Part shown: positions 47,641 through 60,886 of the stretch, piece after piece
Numbering within the stretch: the stretch's first letter is position 1
How the letters are laid out: the number at the start of each line of letters is the position of its first letter
Source of the DNA: Selaginella tamariscina
Lineage: Eukaryota; Streptophyta; Lycopodiopsida; Selaginellales; Selaginellaceae
Assembly: GCA_003024785.1 (NCBI GenBank)
Contig: PUQB01000115.1
Span: forward strand, 124,001-188,000
Direction of reading: 5' to 3'
Length of the DNA stretch: 64,000 nt
Notes under the pieces: generated by a model
Told to the model about the DNA's origin: nothing
Seen by the model: only the letters and a program-made list of their open reading frames with translations
Databases searched by the model: none
Program-made: the position numbers and the translations under genes

Positions 47641-50456
47641 ACCATATGTAAAATAATAATATAATGGACAAAAGATATACATATCACTCTTAAATTCAAA
47701 CACTCAAGACACACCTAGGCACGAATGAACACATGTGGAAATAAGTACTCATGAGTAGGTAAATCGATTGTGAATGAATTTAATTAAGAAGTTGCAAAAG
47801 ATATCCTCCTAGAAATACTCACACACATACACACAATTTATCACATATACACATAATACACACACTTGAAATCACAAAAACATTGCCAACCATTATAAAT
47901 AAAATTAATAGAGAAGTCACAAAGAAAACATCACCCCTTTATAATAACCCTAAATTAATCCTTAATTTTGATTTGGATGTAACCTCAGTTATATAATAAT
48001 TTAAATCCTATGTTAATTTCAACTCACACATCTATGACAAACGTTGTCACTGTTCTAGGTGGGTTGACTACCCAAATAAAGATTTGATATATGTAGAATA
48101 AAAGTCAAGTAGCATTGAATTAAAATGTTCAAGGGCCTTTTATAAATAATAATTTGCCCTTTAAAGAGAGAAGGATCAATTTAGCATCAAAGTGGTTTCG
48201 GATTTGATTTTTATCAGGTGTGACTTGTGTATAAAGATCGTCTACCAAGGTTAGTGGTCAAATCCTACCTGACAAAACTCCTCATATACATGTGTACAAT
48301 CATGCACCTTTGGCTTGATTAACATGTTGATACAATATGAACCATGCAATCAAACCTTATGTGCACTGGGATTATCTTTGGTTGGCCTCCTATACTTTAC
48401 AGAGCATTGAAGATGAGGAAGTAATAGCTTGGGACTAAGTAAGTTGCTATTGAAAGGCCTTGATGGGGTTATATATTATTTATTATAATATATAATATAT
48501 TTAATTAAATTAAATATAAATTATAATATTTATGTATAAGTTTAACTATTAATAATTATATATACCCCACATGAATAAATTTTAAAATTCTTTTGCTAAT
48601 GATTTAATAAATGCATATTAACATATATAATTTCCAACTAACGTTAAGCAAATGTTTAATTTAAAATACTTACAAATTTAATTCTATTTATTCTGTGTGT
48701 AAATGTACAAAATAAATATGTAACCATTAAACATTAAAATATATGTTAAAGTTGACTTAAGATTACTCTCCCATGGCAGAGATTAATTCTTCTTTCCCTT
48801 CCACAAGACTCTAGAAACCGAGAAGCATATATAAACTCAAAAATAATAATATTTTATAGCATTTTATGTCACTTTATTTATAGTGTTAAACAAGTGTACT
48901 TAAGTTTAAATAATTTTTATATGGTAGTTGTTAAAAAATAAAACATAAATAATAAACCAGTTACGGATAACAAATGATAAAGCCAATAATATAACTAGGT
49001 TAAGGATTCAACATTTTCAAAAAGTCACACCTTTTTAAAAAAATCATGAGACTTCATTATCTAAGGAATTAATCATTTTATTAATTGTCCAAAAAAATCA
49101 TTTTTAATAACCTATTCACAAATTCTAACAACCTGATAACATTCATGGAAATGAAATTTAAAAACCACATCTTGTAAAAACCATATTTAAAACCATTCCT
49201 CTTATATTTACATTAATAAAGACTATATAACTAATCAAATGCCACAATATACAAAAACCCATATTACATAATGTGGTATAAATAAAAACCACATCTTGTA
49301 AAGTCTTGTGAATATTCAAGGCATCTTCTCTCACTTGGCAAAATTTAAAATAAAAAACTCTAACATTGTTCATAAAGAGTAAAATTACAATCATATTTAT
49401 TTAATTTTCCCTAGTAACCTAGCTTAAGCTTTTGAGCTTAATTTTTTTTAAAAATAGTCATAATTTTTTTAATGGTGTTTTTTTACATTTCCAATGGTTG
49501 TTTTGGTATTATAATATCTCAAGTTAGACTTCTTCATTTTGTTGATGTATAAGAGAAAATTCAATTTATTACTTGGCATGTATTGCTTCTTGAGTTCCTT
49601 AAAGCTATAAATAGTTGACTTTGACCCATTTAAACATCCTTAGAAATAAAGAATTTTAAAAAGAAAAAAAATTAATAACGAGAGTGTATGTTGTCAAACC
49701 TAGTTAATAAATGGTTCTTTGTAGATATGTCTAATCTGTATCTCTTTAGGAGGATCTCAATGTAACCAATAATCCTTAGATTTTAAAAGCCATACTTATA
49801 CTTTTTATTCTTGTCTTATTGGACTCATCACTCTTTTCTTGCTACTGTAATGCTTTGATATATGGTCTTTCTTACCCACTTAAAACATCTAGAATCACTT
49901 TTCTCCCCAATCTTGGTTATATGTGTTGTTATTTCTTATGTGATTAGGCTTGAAGAAATAGCTTCAATCACACTTTTTGAAGCCATCACTTTTCCGTAGC
50001 TTGACTAAGTTGAAAAAAAAATCCTTCTAAATAGTTTACAATATTTAATTAATTATTGGACTCAAAGTGCTAATGTTTTGCAGTTTTAAATTTTTGCTAT
50101 TTGTTCAAGATTAATTAATAATCTGGGAGTTGAAAGTTAAAGAAACACTAATATATTTCACAGTGTCTGTGGTATTTTTTGCAACTCATTAAAACTATGT
50201 ATTTACATCTTGACTGCTACATTTTGGACAAGTATATTTATTTGAGAGTAACTTAGTGACATGTTTTAACAAAGTGCCATTGCGAGATTAACTTTAATTA
50301 AGAATTACTTATGAAGTAATTAATAATAAAATAACATAGTTTATAATTAATGTTATTTTATAATTTAGACTCAATGATATATTTAGATATGGTATAACAC
50401 ATAGTAGATATGTTTAGTGTAACTAATATAAAAATATCTAATAATTGGCTTGTGCA

Positions 50457-52188
50457 GATTGTCAAACATAAAATGTCTTTAAATTTATAAACTTATTCAA
50501 ACATTCAATACTTGAAGCTCTACATTTACAAACTTAATTTAACATGAGCTTTAAGAATGCGTTGATTTTTATTTTTTTTCCTAAGGAAATTTAAATTGTC
50601 AATGCTTATTCTAACGTTTGTTTAAGTCTTTAAAATATATGGATTGACTTATCGTGAACAATTTTAATCGTGTTTGTCTTTGAAGTCTCGCCAATATTAA
50701 GAACATCAATCATTTTTGTAATACATAGTCAATCTCTATATCTGTAAGCAAATATAAATATTGCTAGGCATCATTAAACAAATAATGATTATAATAACAT
50801 ATTCAAATATATTTAATGACATCTCTAAATGACATAATGACATTCTTTTTAAAATTAAAGAGCTTATCTTGCAGAAACACGTTATGAATGGTAGGGTTTA
50901 GGGTTTAATTAAGAACTGGCAAGTATGTGTGTGTGTAATGATTTACATATTTATATACATAAATTATATATTATAACTATACCCATAACGACTAATAAGA
51001 GAAAATTTGAAAAATGGTTTATAGTATAATAAACACACTGAAAATTGCATTACAAGAAACCTTACCAATAAATCACGGGCCTTTCGCGACAAGAAAACAA
51101 CCAAATGTCAAGCCAATAAGAGTTATATATCTTTTATATGTATGTATGTCCGTGTGTATATACACACATAGGCACACATTACACATATATGTGTATAAAT
51201 GCTATATACTGGGGTGATAATCTTTTTATATATTTTATATCAGTGTCCGCCGAACGTGACCAAGCCTATGTGAACGGTCCGAACGCGTTCGAACGGCCAT
51301 CATAATATTAAATGTAAACTAAACCACGTGCTTAACAATATTAATTAATTACAATTTTAACCTAAAATATTTGTGTTAAAAACTAATTCATAATTCAAAT
51401 ACGTTTTTAATAATATAAATAAATATAATGCACAGTTTAATCGTCGGATTAAGATCTTTTATCCATAATCCAAACCCAAATGCAATTATAGCACATGTAA
51501 GAATATGCCATTGACTTATCCTTGTATATTATATAGATTGTAATTGAGTATAAATAATTTGATCTTTATTTATTAATAGTTATAAATAATTTGATATACC
51601 GTTAAATTTAAATTAGATTTAAAATTTAATATTATTCATGTTAAATTTTAAAATAATTATACATACAAGTAAATAATTTAATCTCACCGTCAAACTTAAA
51701 TTAGATTTAAGATTTAATGTTATTCAGGTTAAATATGTACTCATTATAATATAGTTTAAAAATCTTATCCAATTAACGGTATTTTCCAGGCCTATCGATC
51801 CTCAAACGTGCAGCCCATGAAGATATTATCATATATATATATATATAAAGTGGAGCATTCTTCCACTAAAAATCGATACATACGCATGTTGTGTATGCGT
51901 GTGTATAATATCTCGATAGCTTAATCAACGGACGATATTTTTGCATTAGATTCAAAGGGAACAAAGACACGGGCAGCCAGGGAAACATGGAGAAGCCAAC
52001 ACCTGGCTGGCTGTAAGCTTCAAATAAAGATTTGCCATTTTGCCATGTACATGTGGCCCCAACTTATGGCTTGCCTTAACCAAACACACTGTCGTATCCA
52101 TGAAAGAAACGTACAGTAACTTATTGTACCTTGGAAAACTGGGTGGCTCACTCCTACTTGTTACACTAGTCTTTATGGAGCTGGCTCC
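50457..52188 (+). repeat. Segmental duplication, copy A
   Basis: Collinear with 52852-54413. Matching blocks in the same order: GATTGTCAAACATAAA; TAATTTAACATGA..GCGTTGATTT; CATAGTCAATCTCTATATCT; GCAGAAACACGTTATG-type; GTATGTATGTCCGTGTGT; GTAAACTAAACCACGTGCTT; ATCTTTTATCCATAATCCAA; GCTTAATCAACGGACGATAT; AACATGGAGAAGCCAACAC; GGTGGCTCACTCCTACTT; CTGGCTCC. No convincing protein. Confidence 0.85.
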
Positions 52189-52243
52189 AGCAAAACCCCC
52201 GTGGGTCCAAAGATCTTAACTATTCAAGGCACCCACAATACTG

Positions 52244-52266
52244 CGTGCGTGCGTGCGTGCGTGCGT
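52244..52266. repeat. (TGCG)n microsatellite
   Basis: Five GCGT/TGCG units just after copy A of the duplication. A matching GAGCGCGTG/CACA tract follows at about 52320-52350. Confidence 0.9.
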
Positions 52267-52851
52267 GATAGTGATATGATACTAGATTCAAACCTGAAGT
52301 GCACCTCCTCCCCTTTCTCTCACGCACACATACACACACGAGCGCGTGTATGCACAGCTGATGCATACGGAAACCTTGGATTTCATTTGTAATGTAAACA
52401 CAGCTAACTTCCATTTCCCCTGAACCAAAACCATTCTAGATTGGTATGAGTGAGTATGGTTGATTTCCAATAAAAGGTGATTAAAGCCTTAATTACAAAC
52501 ACATGCATCTGAAGAAGTTTTTTATTAAAGGATCAATATACCATTGAGTCTAAATTAATAAATAACAATAAATTTGAATAATTATTAATGACAATTTAAT
52601 AAACTATCATTTTATTATTATTATAACTACTTTATAAGTAATTTATAATTAAATTATTTTTTATATTCAATATAATAATCCATCTGTAAATCTGGACTGC
52701 CGACCTCTCAATCTGAAATTCTATGCGTGTCTTGCATTGTTATATTAAACTAAGTCATAATAATATACTATATACAACAAATTACATTGATAATAATTCT
52801 TGCTGTAGTTATTATTATTGATATATATTAAAAAAATGAAAATTTTGAATA

Positions 52852-54413
52852 GATTGTCAAACATAAACTGTCTTTGAATTTAAAAACTTATTCCTCACAT
52901 TCCTAAGAAATGTATACAATTTGAAACTTAATTTAACATGAATGCGTTGATTTATTTTTTTCCTAAAGAAATGTAAATTGTCAATATTTAAGTCTTTATT
53001 GACATAATTCAATATTAAGAACATCAATCATTTTACAATACATAGTCAATCTCTATATCTGTAAGCAAATATAAATATAGTTAAGACATCATCAAACATT
53101 AATGATTATATAATAATATATTTAAATATATTAATGACATTCTTTTCAAAACCAAAGAACGCTTATCTCACAGAAACACGTTATGGATGTTATAAATTTA
53201 TTATATTATACTATTTAAAACAACAATATTAATTAAGAATTTATTTGTCATATTACCAAATAAAAATATGTAATGTTGTATATGTTTTTATTATTAACAA
53301 AGAATCCATATATATAATAAAGCAAGTGTATGTATGTATGTGTATATGTATAATTATAAATAAATTTATATGTAGCTATAAATGAAAATACCCCATAATT
53401 TAACGACTAATACATATACTTCCTTATTTCTTTCGATTTATGCACTTTGATGTTTCACGTCACATATATGTCTATATTAATATAATTTATAACCTCTTAT
53501 TGACTTAGATGGGTTTTATTGGTAAGGTTTCGTGTAATGCAATTTTCAGTGTGTTTATATATGTATGTATGTCCGTGTGTGTAACACACATAAGCACACA
53601 TTACATTATATGTGTATATTTGGAGTTACAATCTTTCTATATATTTTATATATGTACATCTCATGGTGGCCACCCGTTTCGGAGGTCATAGTCTCCAAGA
53701 ATATGTAAACAGTCAGCCACGGCCATCGTAATATAAAATGTAAACTAAACCGCGTGCTTAATAATATTAGCTACATAAAAACTAAATTATGCAAATGTAC
53801 TGTTTACAAATATAATTCAATTAATAGTTTAATGAAAAATTTAAGAAATATAAATATAAATAATAATGCATATGCAAGTTGTGTATGTCCCCTCAAGAAC
53901 AGTTTAATTGTCGGATTAGGATCTTTTATCCATAATCCAAAGCAAATGCAATTGGATAGCACATGTATGACTTATTATATATGGCCATTATAGTTTAAAA
54001 ATCTTATCCGCCTATCAATCCTCAAACGTGAAACCCACGAAATATATATAAAGTGGAGCATTTCTTCCACTAACAATCAATACATACGCATGTTGTGTTG
54101 TGTATGCGTGTGTATAATATATAGATAGCTTAATCAACGGACGATATTTTTGCATCAGATTCAAAGGGAACTAGACACGGGCAACCTGCCTTTGCCAAGG
54201 AACATGGAGAAGCCAACACTGGCTGACTGTAAGCTTCAAATAAGATTTGCCATTTTGTGTATATGTGGTCCCAACTTGTGACTTGCCTTAAACAAACACT
54301 CACACTATATAGTGTATCTGTCGTATCCATGAAAGAAACGTAGTAACTTATTGTACCTGGAAAACCCGGTGGCTCACTCCTACTTTTACACTAGTCTATA
54401 CGGATCTGGCTCC
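52852..54413 (+). repeat. Segmental duplication, copy B
   Basis: Second copy of 50457-52188, about 2.2-2.4 kb downstream in the same orientation, separated by about 660 bp of unrelated sequence. The most similar stretch (about 54090-54250 against about 51880-52050) is far better conserved than the rest and reads GCTTAATCAACGGACGATAT..TTCAAAGGGAAC..GGAGAAGCCAACAC. Copy B ends about 680 bp before the thioredoxin gene, so the conserved part may be regulatory. Confidence 0.85.
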
Positions 54414-54421
54414 TTTTTTTG

Positions 54422-54476
54422 CCCTAACCCTAATCCTAGTCTTATACTTTGAAATCTACCATTAGGGTTAGGGTTA
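54422..54476. repeat. Inverted telomere-like repeats
   Basis: CCCTAACCCTAAT (54422-54434) and its exact complement ATTAGGGTTAGGG (54461-54473) face each other across a 26-nt spacer, directly after copy B. Unit TTAGGG rather than the usual plant TTTAGGG. Confidence 0.85.
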
Positions 54477-54489
54477 TCTTAGTAGGTCC

Positions 54490-55094
54490 AAACCCGTGAA
54501 ATTGCAGAGTTACACTTGGAAGTGCAATTGTCGAGAGACGGCTGGGGCTTACTATACACACCAAACAAGAAATGTATCAGGTGCGTCCAACCGTCAGATG
54601 TCAGCTGTGTTAATGGACGGGATTCTTATCCACGTCTCCGCCGGCCAGTCCATGTGGCGGAGAAAGAGACACGCCGCGTGGCCGCCTCTCGAGTAAGATA
54701 AGTTTTTTGAAACGCCTTTTACAATTCCCTCCAACAACCAACCAATGGGGATAGATCCGGATATACCTCGCTCTTTCATGACGTAGATGACGTGGCACAT
54801 TCCGTGTCGGAATATCACACGGCTGGCATTTACGAAATTTTCCGGATGTATATCTGACTCCGCCTCTGAAAAGAGTAAACCTTGTGCTTCTATCCACAAC
54901 GAACAGTTCGCGTGTGTACGTGCGTGCGTGTGTGTTCACGCAAGTTTCTCGGCCGCCCTTTTCTTAGCCGCCGATAGAAAGTGTATACAAGGAAACAGAT
55001 AGCTCCGGTGCACAAGGGGCAAATTTGTAATCTTCCCCATTTTCGGTAGCAATTCATTCTTCATCACAAAAAAATACAGGATTTTTTTTCTTCG
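54490..55094. promoter_or_regulatory. GC-richer upstream region of the thioredoxin gene
   Basis: Less AT-rich than the preceding 19 kb, with TGACGT/ACGTGGCA elements at about 54778-54800 of the kind bound by plant bZIP factors. Open frames here on both strands are not protein-like. Likely promoter and 5' UTR. Confidence 0.4.
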
Positions 55095-56134
55095 ATGGCC
55101 AAGATTTTACATTCTCCAGCAGCGATTCTTCCCATTCGAAAGCAACAGCAGGAAATCAGACACAAACCCAACTCCATTCTGCAGATCCGGTCTGGGGTTC
55201 CTCACAGCCGCTGAATCTCAGGACAGGCAACAACAGAGACAACACTGCCTGAGATTGAAGCCGTTTCCTCCATACAGCATCAGGTATAAATCCGAATTGT
55301 GTGTTCTATGTTTCTGGTTGCTAAATTTGAAAACTTGCAGGTTTTAAATACTGCTCCATGGTTGAGATGGTGGGACAAAGATGGGGCTCCCAACATGATC
55401 GAAATTCACTCGATGCAAGAGTTTATTGATCAATTATCAGGCGCTGGAGACAGATTGGTCATCGTTGATTTCTATGCAAGACATTGTAATGGCTGTAGAA
55501 CACTTTATCCCAAGGTACACTCTTATGTGTGTGTGCGTACACAGACACACATACTTATACACATTCTGTAAAGTTCGTTTTGGTCCCCACATGTTTTTCT
55601 CTTTATTGTCCTTTAGATTTGATATATATCGATTTTGTTTGTGCAGCTGTGCAAGATTGCAAAGGAGCATCCAGAGGTTTTATTTCTAAAGATTAATTAC
55701 GACGACAACACGGAGATTTGCAAGGCTTTGAAAGTGAGCGTTCTTCCTCTGTTCTTTGTTTACCGAGCACAGGGTCATCTCGAGTCGTTTTCTTGTACAC
55801 TGTCAAAGGTACAATACCAACGTTTTGAATGTTGAATTGTGGTGGTTAGGATTAGTTTAATCAAAGTAAAGTATTAATTAATTAATCGTATTATTAATGC
55901 AAAACGTGCTTAATATCTCAGTGCCTTGGAGTTAGTGTGATTAAATAATTAGTGTATGTTTAACTAAGTTTATGTTTGTTTACAGATACAGAGATTAAAA
56001 GATGCAATAGCAAGTATAGCAATGTGAAAGAGGAATCATCAACAGGAGTGTCAACTGTGGTTGGGAGTTTGCTACAGAAAGCAGAGAATGCCGCTTTGTC
56101 TTCGAGTCAAACATCAGAGGCTGTTGCTTTTTGA
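55095..56134 (+). CDS. Atypical chloroplast thioredoxin (TRX-like/ACHT type, HCNGC site)
   Basis: Exons 55095-55283, 55341-55514, 55647-55808 and 55986-56134. The N-terminus ([20 protein letters not shown]) looks like a plastid transit peptide. The thioredoxin fold follows: [87 protein letters not shown]. The WW..K...PNM lead and SFSCTL end are typical of plant TRX-like 2/ACHT proteins. The active site reads HCNGC instead of WCGPC. Two frame breaks are seen, one in exon 1 (near IRSG / SGLGFLT) and one near 56010; across the latter the C-terminus extends to [11 protein letters not shown] (stop 56132-56134), otherwise it stops at 56027. The product should reduce or oxidise plastid disulfides. 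Confidence 0.82.
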
Positions 56135-56139
56135 AAAGG

Positions 56140-56392
56140 CCTACTACTACTGTGTACTATAATGCATGTACAGGACTTAGTGATAATTTTTTGACAAAGG
56201 TTTAAGAATATATTATTCTATATGGTGTTAATTAAAAATTTAATTTAATAATTAAAGAGTCTAAAATATGATATATAATATATGTACACATGCGGCCATG
56301 CTAGATATATAACCCCGTTCGGCCGCAACTCTGCTTGTTACGGTGAACTCCATCCGTGCATAATTAATATCCCTCCGTGGTGACCACACACA

Positions 56393-56424
<32 letters not shown>

Positions 56425-56597
56425 TCTTTTACACATGACACCTAATAAGAGAGAGAGCCGTTTGGGGTTATGAGTTACAAAAGAAAGAAAGAGCCTCGAT
56501 CTTCTGGATGTCTAAGTACATTTCAAACAATCACACACACACAATCTAAAATGAATTGAACAAACCTGATGCAAACAATGGTGAGTGATATATCGAG
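56140..56597. other. Convergent intergenic region with CT/CA microsatellite
   Basis: No gene seen between the convergent thioredoxin and folate-carrier genes. A (CT)n(CA)n tract lies at about 56393-56425. Confidence 0.7.
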
Positions 56598-58632
56598 CTA
56601 AATTATACAAAACCGCTCTGCAAAACCTATCTCTGTCTTACTCTGGTTTGTCAGGAACTTCTTCACCGACTCGTATACAATGAATGTGATTGAAGAAGAG
56701 GGTGCAACTCTTAATAATTGGGTACCATGCCTCTGTACAAACCCCTCACTCCTTCATATCTAAAAACGAATTATATCAAAAATACACACGCACGCACAAA
56801 TTGTGTATGTGTAGTGCTTCCCTATATATCACGTGTTTGTGTGCTTACTTGAGAGTTTCTGTAAATGCATGCCAGCCTCCCTTGTAGTTGGTTGCGCCTT
56901 GTGCATCTGGTCTTTGCTGCTCAAGGATATATACGCATTATAAGAACCTTAACCTCTACCTACCTACCTACCTACCTACCCCCCCTTTCCCCCTCTCCCT
57001 GTGTGTGTGTGTGCGCGGGCGTGTGAGTTTTATAAATTTAGAAAAGACACTTACTTGGATACGTGTTCTTATGACCTGGTAAGGATATGTCAAGAGAAGA
57101 GCAAAGATTTTTGAAGATGCGCCAAGAACAGCATAATCTGCAGATGTCTGCTCGAATGGTAAGACCACATAGTGGGTGTGCATGTGTGTGTGTGTGTGTG
57201 TGTGTGTTGTTTGCATCTGATTACATACTTCCATATGCGTTTAAACTATACACATACACAGTATGTAAAAACGTATGTATGCCTCAGCAGGGAAGACAAA
57301 CTTAACAAGAGATATTGATACACACACTACATAAATTTCAACATTATCGTACTACACAAAAATTCGGGTTACCATAGCTATATATATACACTTGGATAAC
57401 TTTATATAAGAACAGCACCCACATTCTGTTACATGGCATTTTGTTTATATATGTGTATAATTGAAGAACTTACAAGAGAGTTTTCAGCTGCTGAAGAATC
57501 AATGTTCTTGTGAGCTGCTATCGCTATTTTGCGTCCTTCCTCGTAGGCCATAAACTGTAAAGCTCCATGGGAAACCTACTACACCTTGAAACGGTGAAAA
57601 CTAAGTACATCAAATGTGAAAAAGGAGAATATATATAGAGAGAGACACACACGCACATACACACGTGCGCTGTGTGCGTGAGTGTGTACAAGCATTACGA
57701 ATTGATATTAAACTTACGAGTAAAGGCTTGGAACAAAACCTTTGTAGAGTCCCTTCCAGCCCTCAGTTCTATGAATGCTGCGAAACGCATCTACAAAGTA
57801 AATAAAGGGGATTAAACTTGTGGTTCCCATTAAGTCGTGGATACAAATATCTCACAAATACACAATATACACAACAGCATATATATCTTAAAAGTACCAA
57901 TAAATCCTGTGTATGGTTGTTGATTTCCAGCATGAGGGGATTGAAGCTGAAGCCGTGTTTTCACTAGGAATATGGGGTTCGTCATTGCACAGACCTGAAA
58001 GGTTTGGAAATATTTAATCACTAGCACACACGCACTATATACGAAATATATGAAGGTACATGTATGTAATTGATTATATATATAATATGTATATACCAGG
58101 GCACCGGATTCACCAGCTGCAAGAAGGTGAGAAAGCGGCCCGAGCTCCTCACCAAGCCATTTTGATGCACTGCTTTAGCATTACTATAACTGCAAGAAAT
58201 GAAAATACAAGTGAGAAATATATAATGTGATTACTAAAATGTGCTTACAAGAAAAAATAAAGACCCCACGACAAGCTGGACCCAAATACAGCTGGTGTAA
58301 GGCCAGCGTATAGTCCCCTGAGTCCCTGGATAGAAATTATATAGAGAGATAGATACACACACGTACATATTATATCTGTGTGTACCTCAGTTCGAGCAAT
58401 TGTGAAAAATGCGTTGGTGGTGCTTTTGTATTGTAATACAGAAGGATTTCGTCCATCGTAGGCTGCTAGTTTGGAAGCATGGGAGAGGGAGGGAGAGAGA
58501 GGGGAAGAGAAAGGAGAGAGATGTACCTTGAAAACGGGTGCGGATGATGTCAAGGGGATGCAATGCGACGACAGTGGCGACGCCTGCTATAGCTCCTGCG
58601 GTTCCATCCTCCCACTTCCAACCTATGCCCAT
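56598..58632 (-). CDS. FOLT1: Mitochondrial-carrier-family folate transporter (FOLT1-like)
   Basis: Ten exons, 58632-58527, 58465-58386, 58325-58249, 58189-58097, 57994-57898, 57790-57718, 57575-57474, 57147-57055, 56919-56849 and 56759-56598; about 318 codons against about 308 in Arabidopsis. The three carrier signatures are present: ALHPLDIIRTRFQ in repeat 1, CAMTNPIFLVKTRLQLQ in repeat 2, LLTYPYQVIRTRIQQ in repeat 3, each followed by EGLRGLYAG, EGWKGLYKG and EGVRGLYRG. Other matching parts are MGIGWKWEDGTAGAIAGVAT, VSHGALQFMAYEE and ITFIVYESVKKFL. The closest family is the plastid-envelope folate carrier FOLT1, related to mitochondrial FAD/folate carriers. One-base breaks occur in exon 4 (QNG / GEELGPLSHLLAAGESGAL) and exon 10 (MVPN / LLRVAPSSS). 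Confidence 0.88.
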
Positions 58633-58957
58633 GCGCCTGCCCTAAAAAACAGAGGCGGTTTATTAACCTAAACCAACATTTGCTAGATATTCTCAGTATA
58701 TTCTAGCATATGAAGTTGAACAATATTTACGTTCGAATCCGAGGTTAGAATATACTGAGTACACGTGGTCAAATTTAAATCTGTCCGCATGGCGCATACA
58801 ATGTATTCGTGAAGGAAACACGGCAATTTGATGGTTCCAAACACATTCTTGCAGCAGGCGGGTACGGAAGGAATCAACCGTACACTTCGTGAAAAGAAAA
58901 ATTCAAATTTTTACCGCACTATGTTCTAGGGTTCATGAGCATCTGCCCTAATCCGCC
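58633..58957. promoter_or_regulatory. Divergent promoter between folate carrier and galacturonokinase
   Basis: 325 bp between the two start codons. It contains a perfect 14-bp inverted repeat, CTCAGTATATTCTA (58692-58705) and TAGAATATACTGAG (58746-58759), and a CTAGGGTTCA motif about 25 bp before the galacturonokinase start. Confidence 0.6.
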
Positions 58958-60855
58958 ATGACATGGCCAAGCAAGGAGCGCCTGCGGAGGGCCATTTCCG
59001 AGCAAATGGGAACCGACGTGGATCACAAGTTCCGGATTGTTGCATCTCCATACAGAATCTGTCCTCTCGGAGCTCATATAGATCACCAGAGAGGATCAGT
59101 CACGGCTATGGCGCTGGACCGCGGCATTCTCTTAGGCTTCCTGCCTTCGGAGGGATCCAGCGTTCGTGTCAGATCTGCTCAATTTTCTGGCGAGGTAAGC
59201 TTTGAAATCCCCCAGCAGGAGCAGGAGGATGGTCTCCGGAGAGCGTTGAAAGAATGTCGCACTGAAGAATGCGGGTGGGATGAGTATGTCAAGGGAGCCT
59301 GCTATGCACTTCTTTCAAGAGGCCACAGGATTAAACATGGAATCGTCGGCTTTGTGGATGGTTGCGCAGGAATGCATGGGTGTGGAGTGAGTTCTTCGGC
59401 TGCCATTGGTGTTGCGTTCTTACTGGCTCTTGAGCACGTGAATTCCATCAGTCTCTCTCCTGAGGAGAATGTGGAGCTTGATAGAGTGATCGAGAATGAG
59501 TTTCTGGGACTTCGGAATGGTGTTCTAGATCCGTCAGCAATTCTTCTCTCCCGTCGTGGTTGCCTTACCATGATCCGGTGTAGTGAGCGCACACACGAGG
59601 TGGTTTCCCTTGGAAAGAACTCCGGTATATTATATATGTACACACACATGCACATATATTGTATATATGTGTACATTGTACATGTATGTTCATTGTGTGT
59701 GCACGCGCAGCCTGCTATATGCGTTCTCTTTATATCACGAAAGGATTGTGAAGCTTTTTGGGTAAGGATTCTTGTATTGCAACTTTGTCGACGTAGGATA
59801 AATTCTGTATATTATTTTAATTATATGGTGGATCCTCTTTGCATGAATGCCTTTGCACTCTTTTTGCTGTGCATATGTTCTGCGTTGTGTCATCTGTTAA
59901 CTAACTGTAGAAGTTCTTTCTGTCTTAAGTAAACAATTTACACATACTTTTCACTTCAATCACACACACACACAACACAAAATAAAAATTAAAGAGTTTC
60001 TATGTGTATATAGATGTCTAGGATGATATAAACTAGCGCACAACACACGGTTTATTAACTCTATGCAGAAGGTGCCTACAAGATACTGTTAGCATTCTCG
60101 GGCCTCCGACATGCACTTACAAGCAAACCAGGTTTCAATCTTAGGGTGTCTGAATGTCAGGAAGCAGCTAAAGTCTTACTCGAGGCAGTGGGCAGGAATT
60201 GGATGGTACCAGTGCTGGGAAACGTGACGGTTGAAGAATATTCCATTCACGCTAACAAGCTCCAGGGCGCGATGGCCAAGCGTGCTAAGCATTTCTTCAC
60301 GGAAAATAGCAGGGTTGAAGCGGGTGTGCGAGCTTGGGCAGCTGGGGATTTGCAAACTGTTGGTAAGCTCATGAATGAGTCCGGCAGGTAATACACATCT
60401 TATATATATATGTATGTGTGTGTGTGTGTGTGTTGGTCCCCTATCTGTATGTTTGCACGTGTACGTTTTAGTATACTTGTTACATTTATATTTACCACAA
60501 TTTGTGTGAACCTACAGTTCAGGTTCTACTGTCTTGAAACCAAGAGTATAATGAACTCTCTCTCTCTCTCTCCACATATTTGTTGTGTTTGTCTGTCAGT
60601 GGGATATTTATATCAGATACAGTGGTAATGCAATGTATATATTAACTATATGTTTTCCAGGAGTTCGGTTGAGAATTACGAGTGTGGTTGCGAGCCGTTA
60701 ATACAGCTTTGGGAAACCACTGTGAAGGCCCCAGGAGTGTTTGGAGCTAGGTTTAGTGGAGCTGGATTCAGAGGCTGCTGTGTTGCTCTTGTTCAGGCTG
60801 AGTTTGCCGAACAAGCTGCACTGTTCATTGGTCAGAGGTACACACACACACACAG

Positions 60856-60886
<31 letters not shown>

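Larger units (their letters stand above)
44640..50450. other. AT-rich repeat-bearing intergenic DNA
   Basis: No gene seen. Contains the direct-repeat pair described separately (45989-46190, 47438-47640), a run of GGTATATC-type short repeats at about 46965-47060, and CA/TA microsatellites. Confidence 0.7.

Noticed and set aside
54130..54330. Minus-strand open frame in copy B of the segmental duplication
   Set aside because: The frame is not kept in copy A, where stops and shifts occur, so the conservation is unlikely to be protein coding.
54594..54939. Two overlapping minus-strand open frames of about 100 residues upstream of the thioredoxin
   Set aside because: No protein family features; GC-rich promoter DNA gives long open frames by chance.
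58732..58750. GTTCGAATCC resembling a tRNA T-loop
   Set aside because: The surrounding sequence does not fold as a tRNA, and the site overlaps a different inverted repeat in a promoter.
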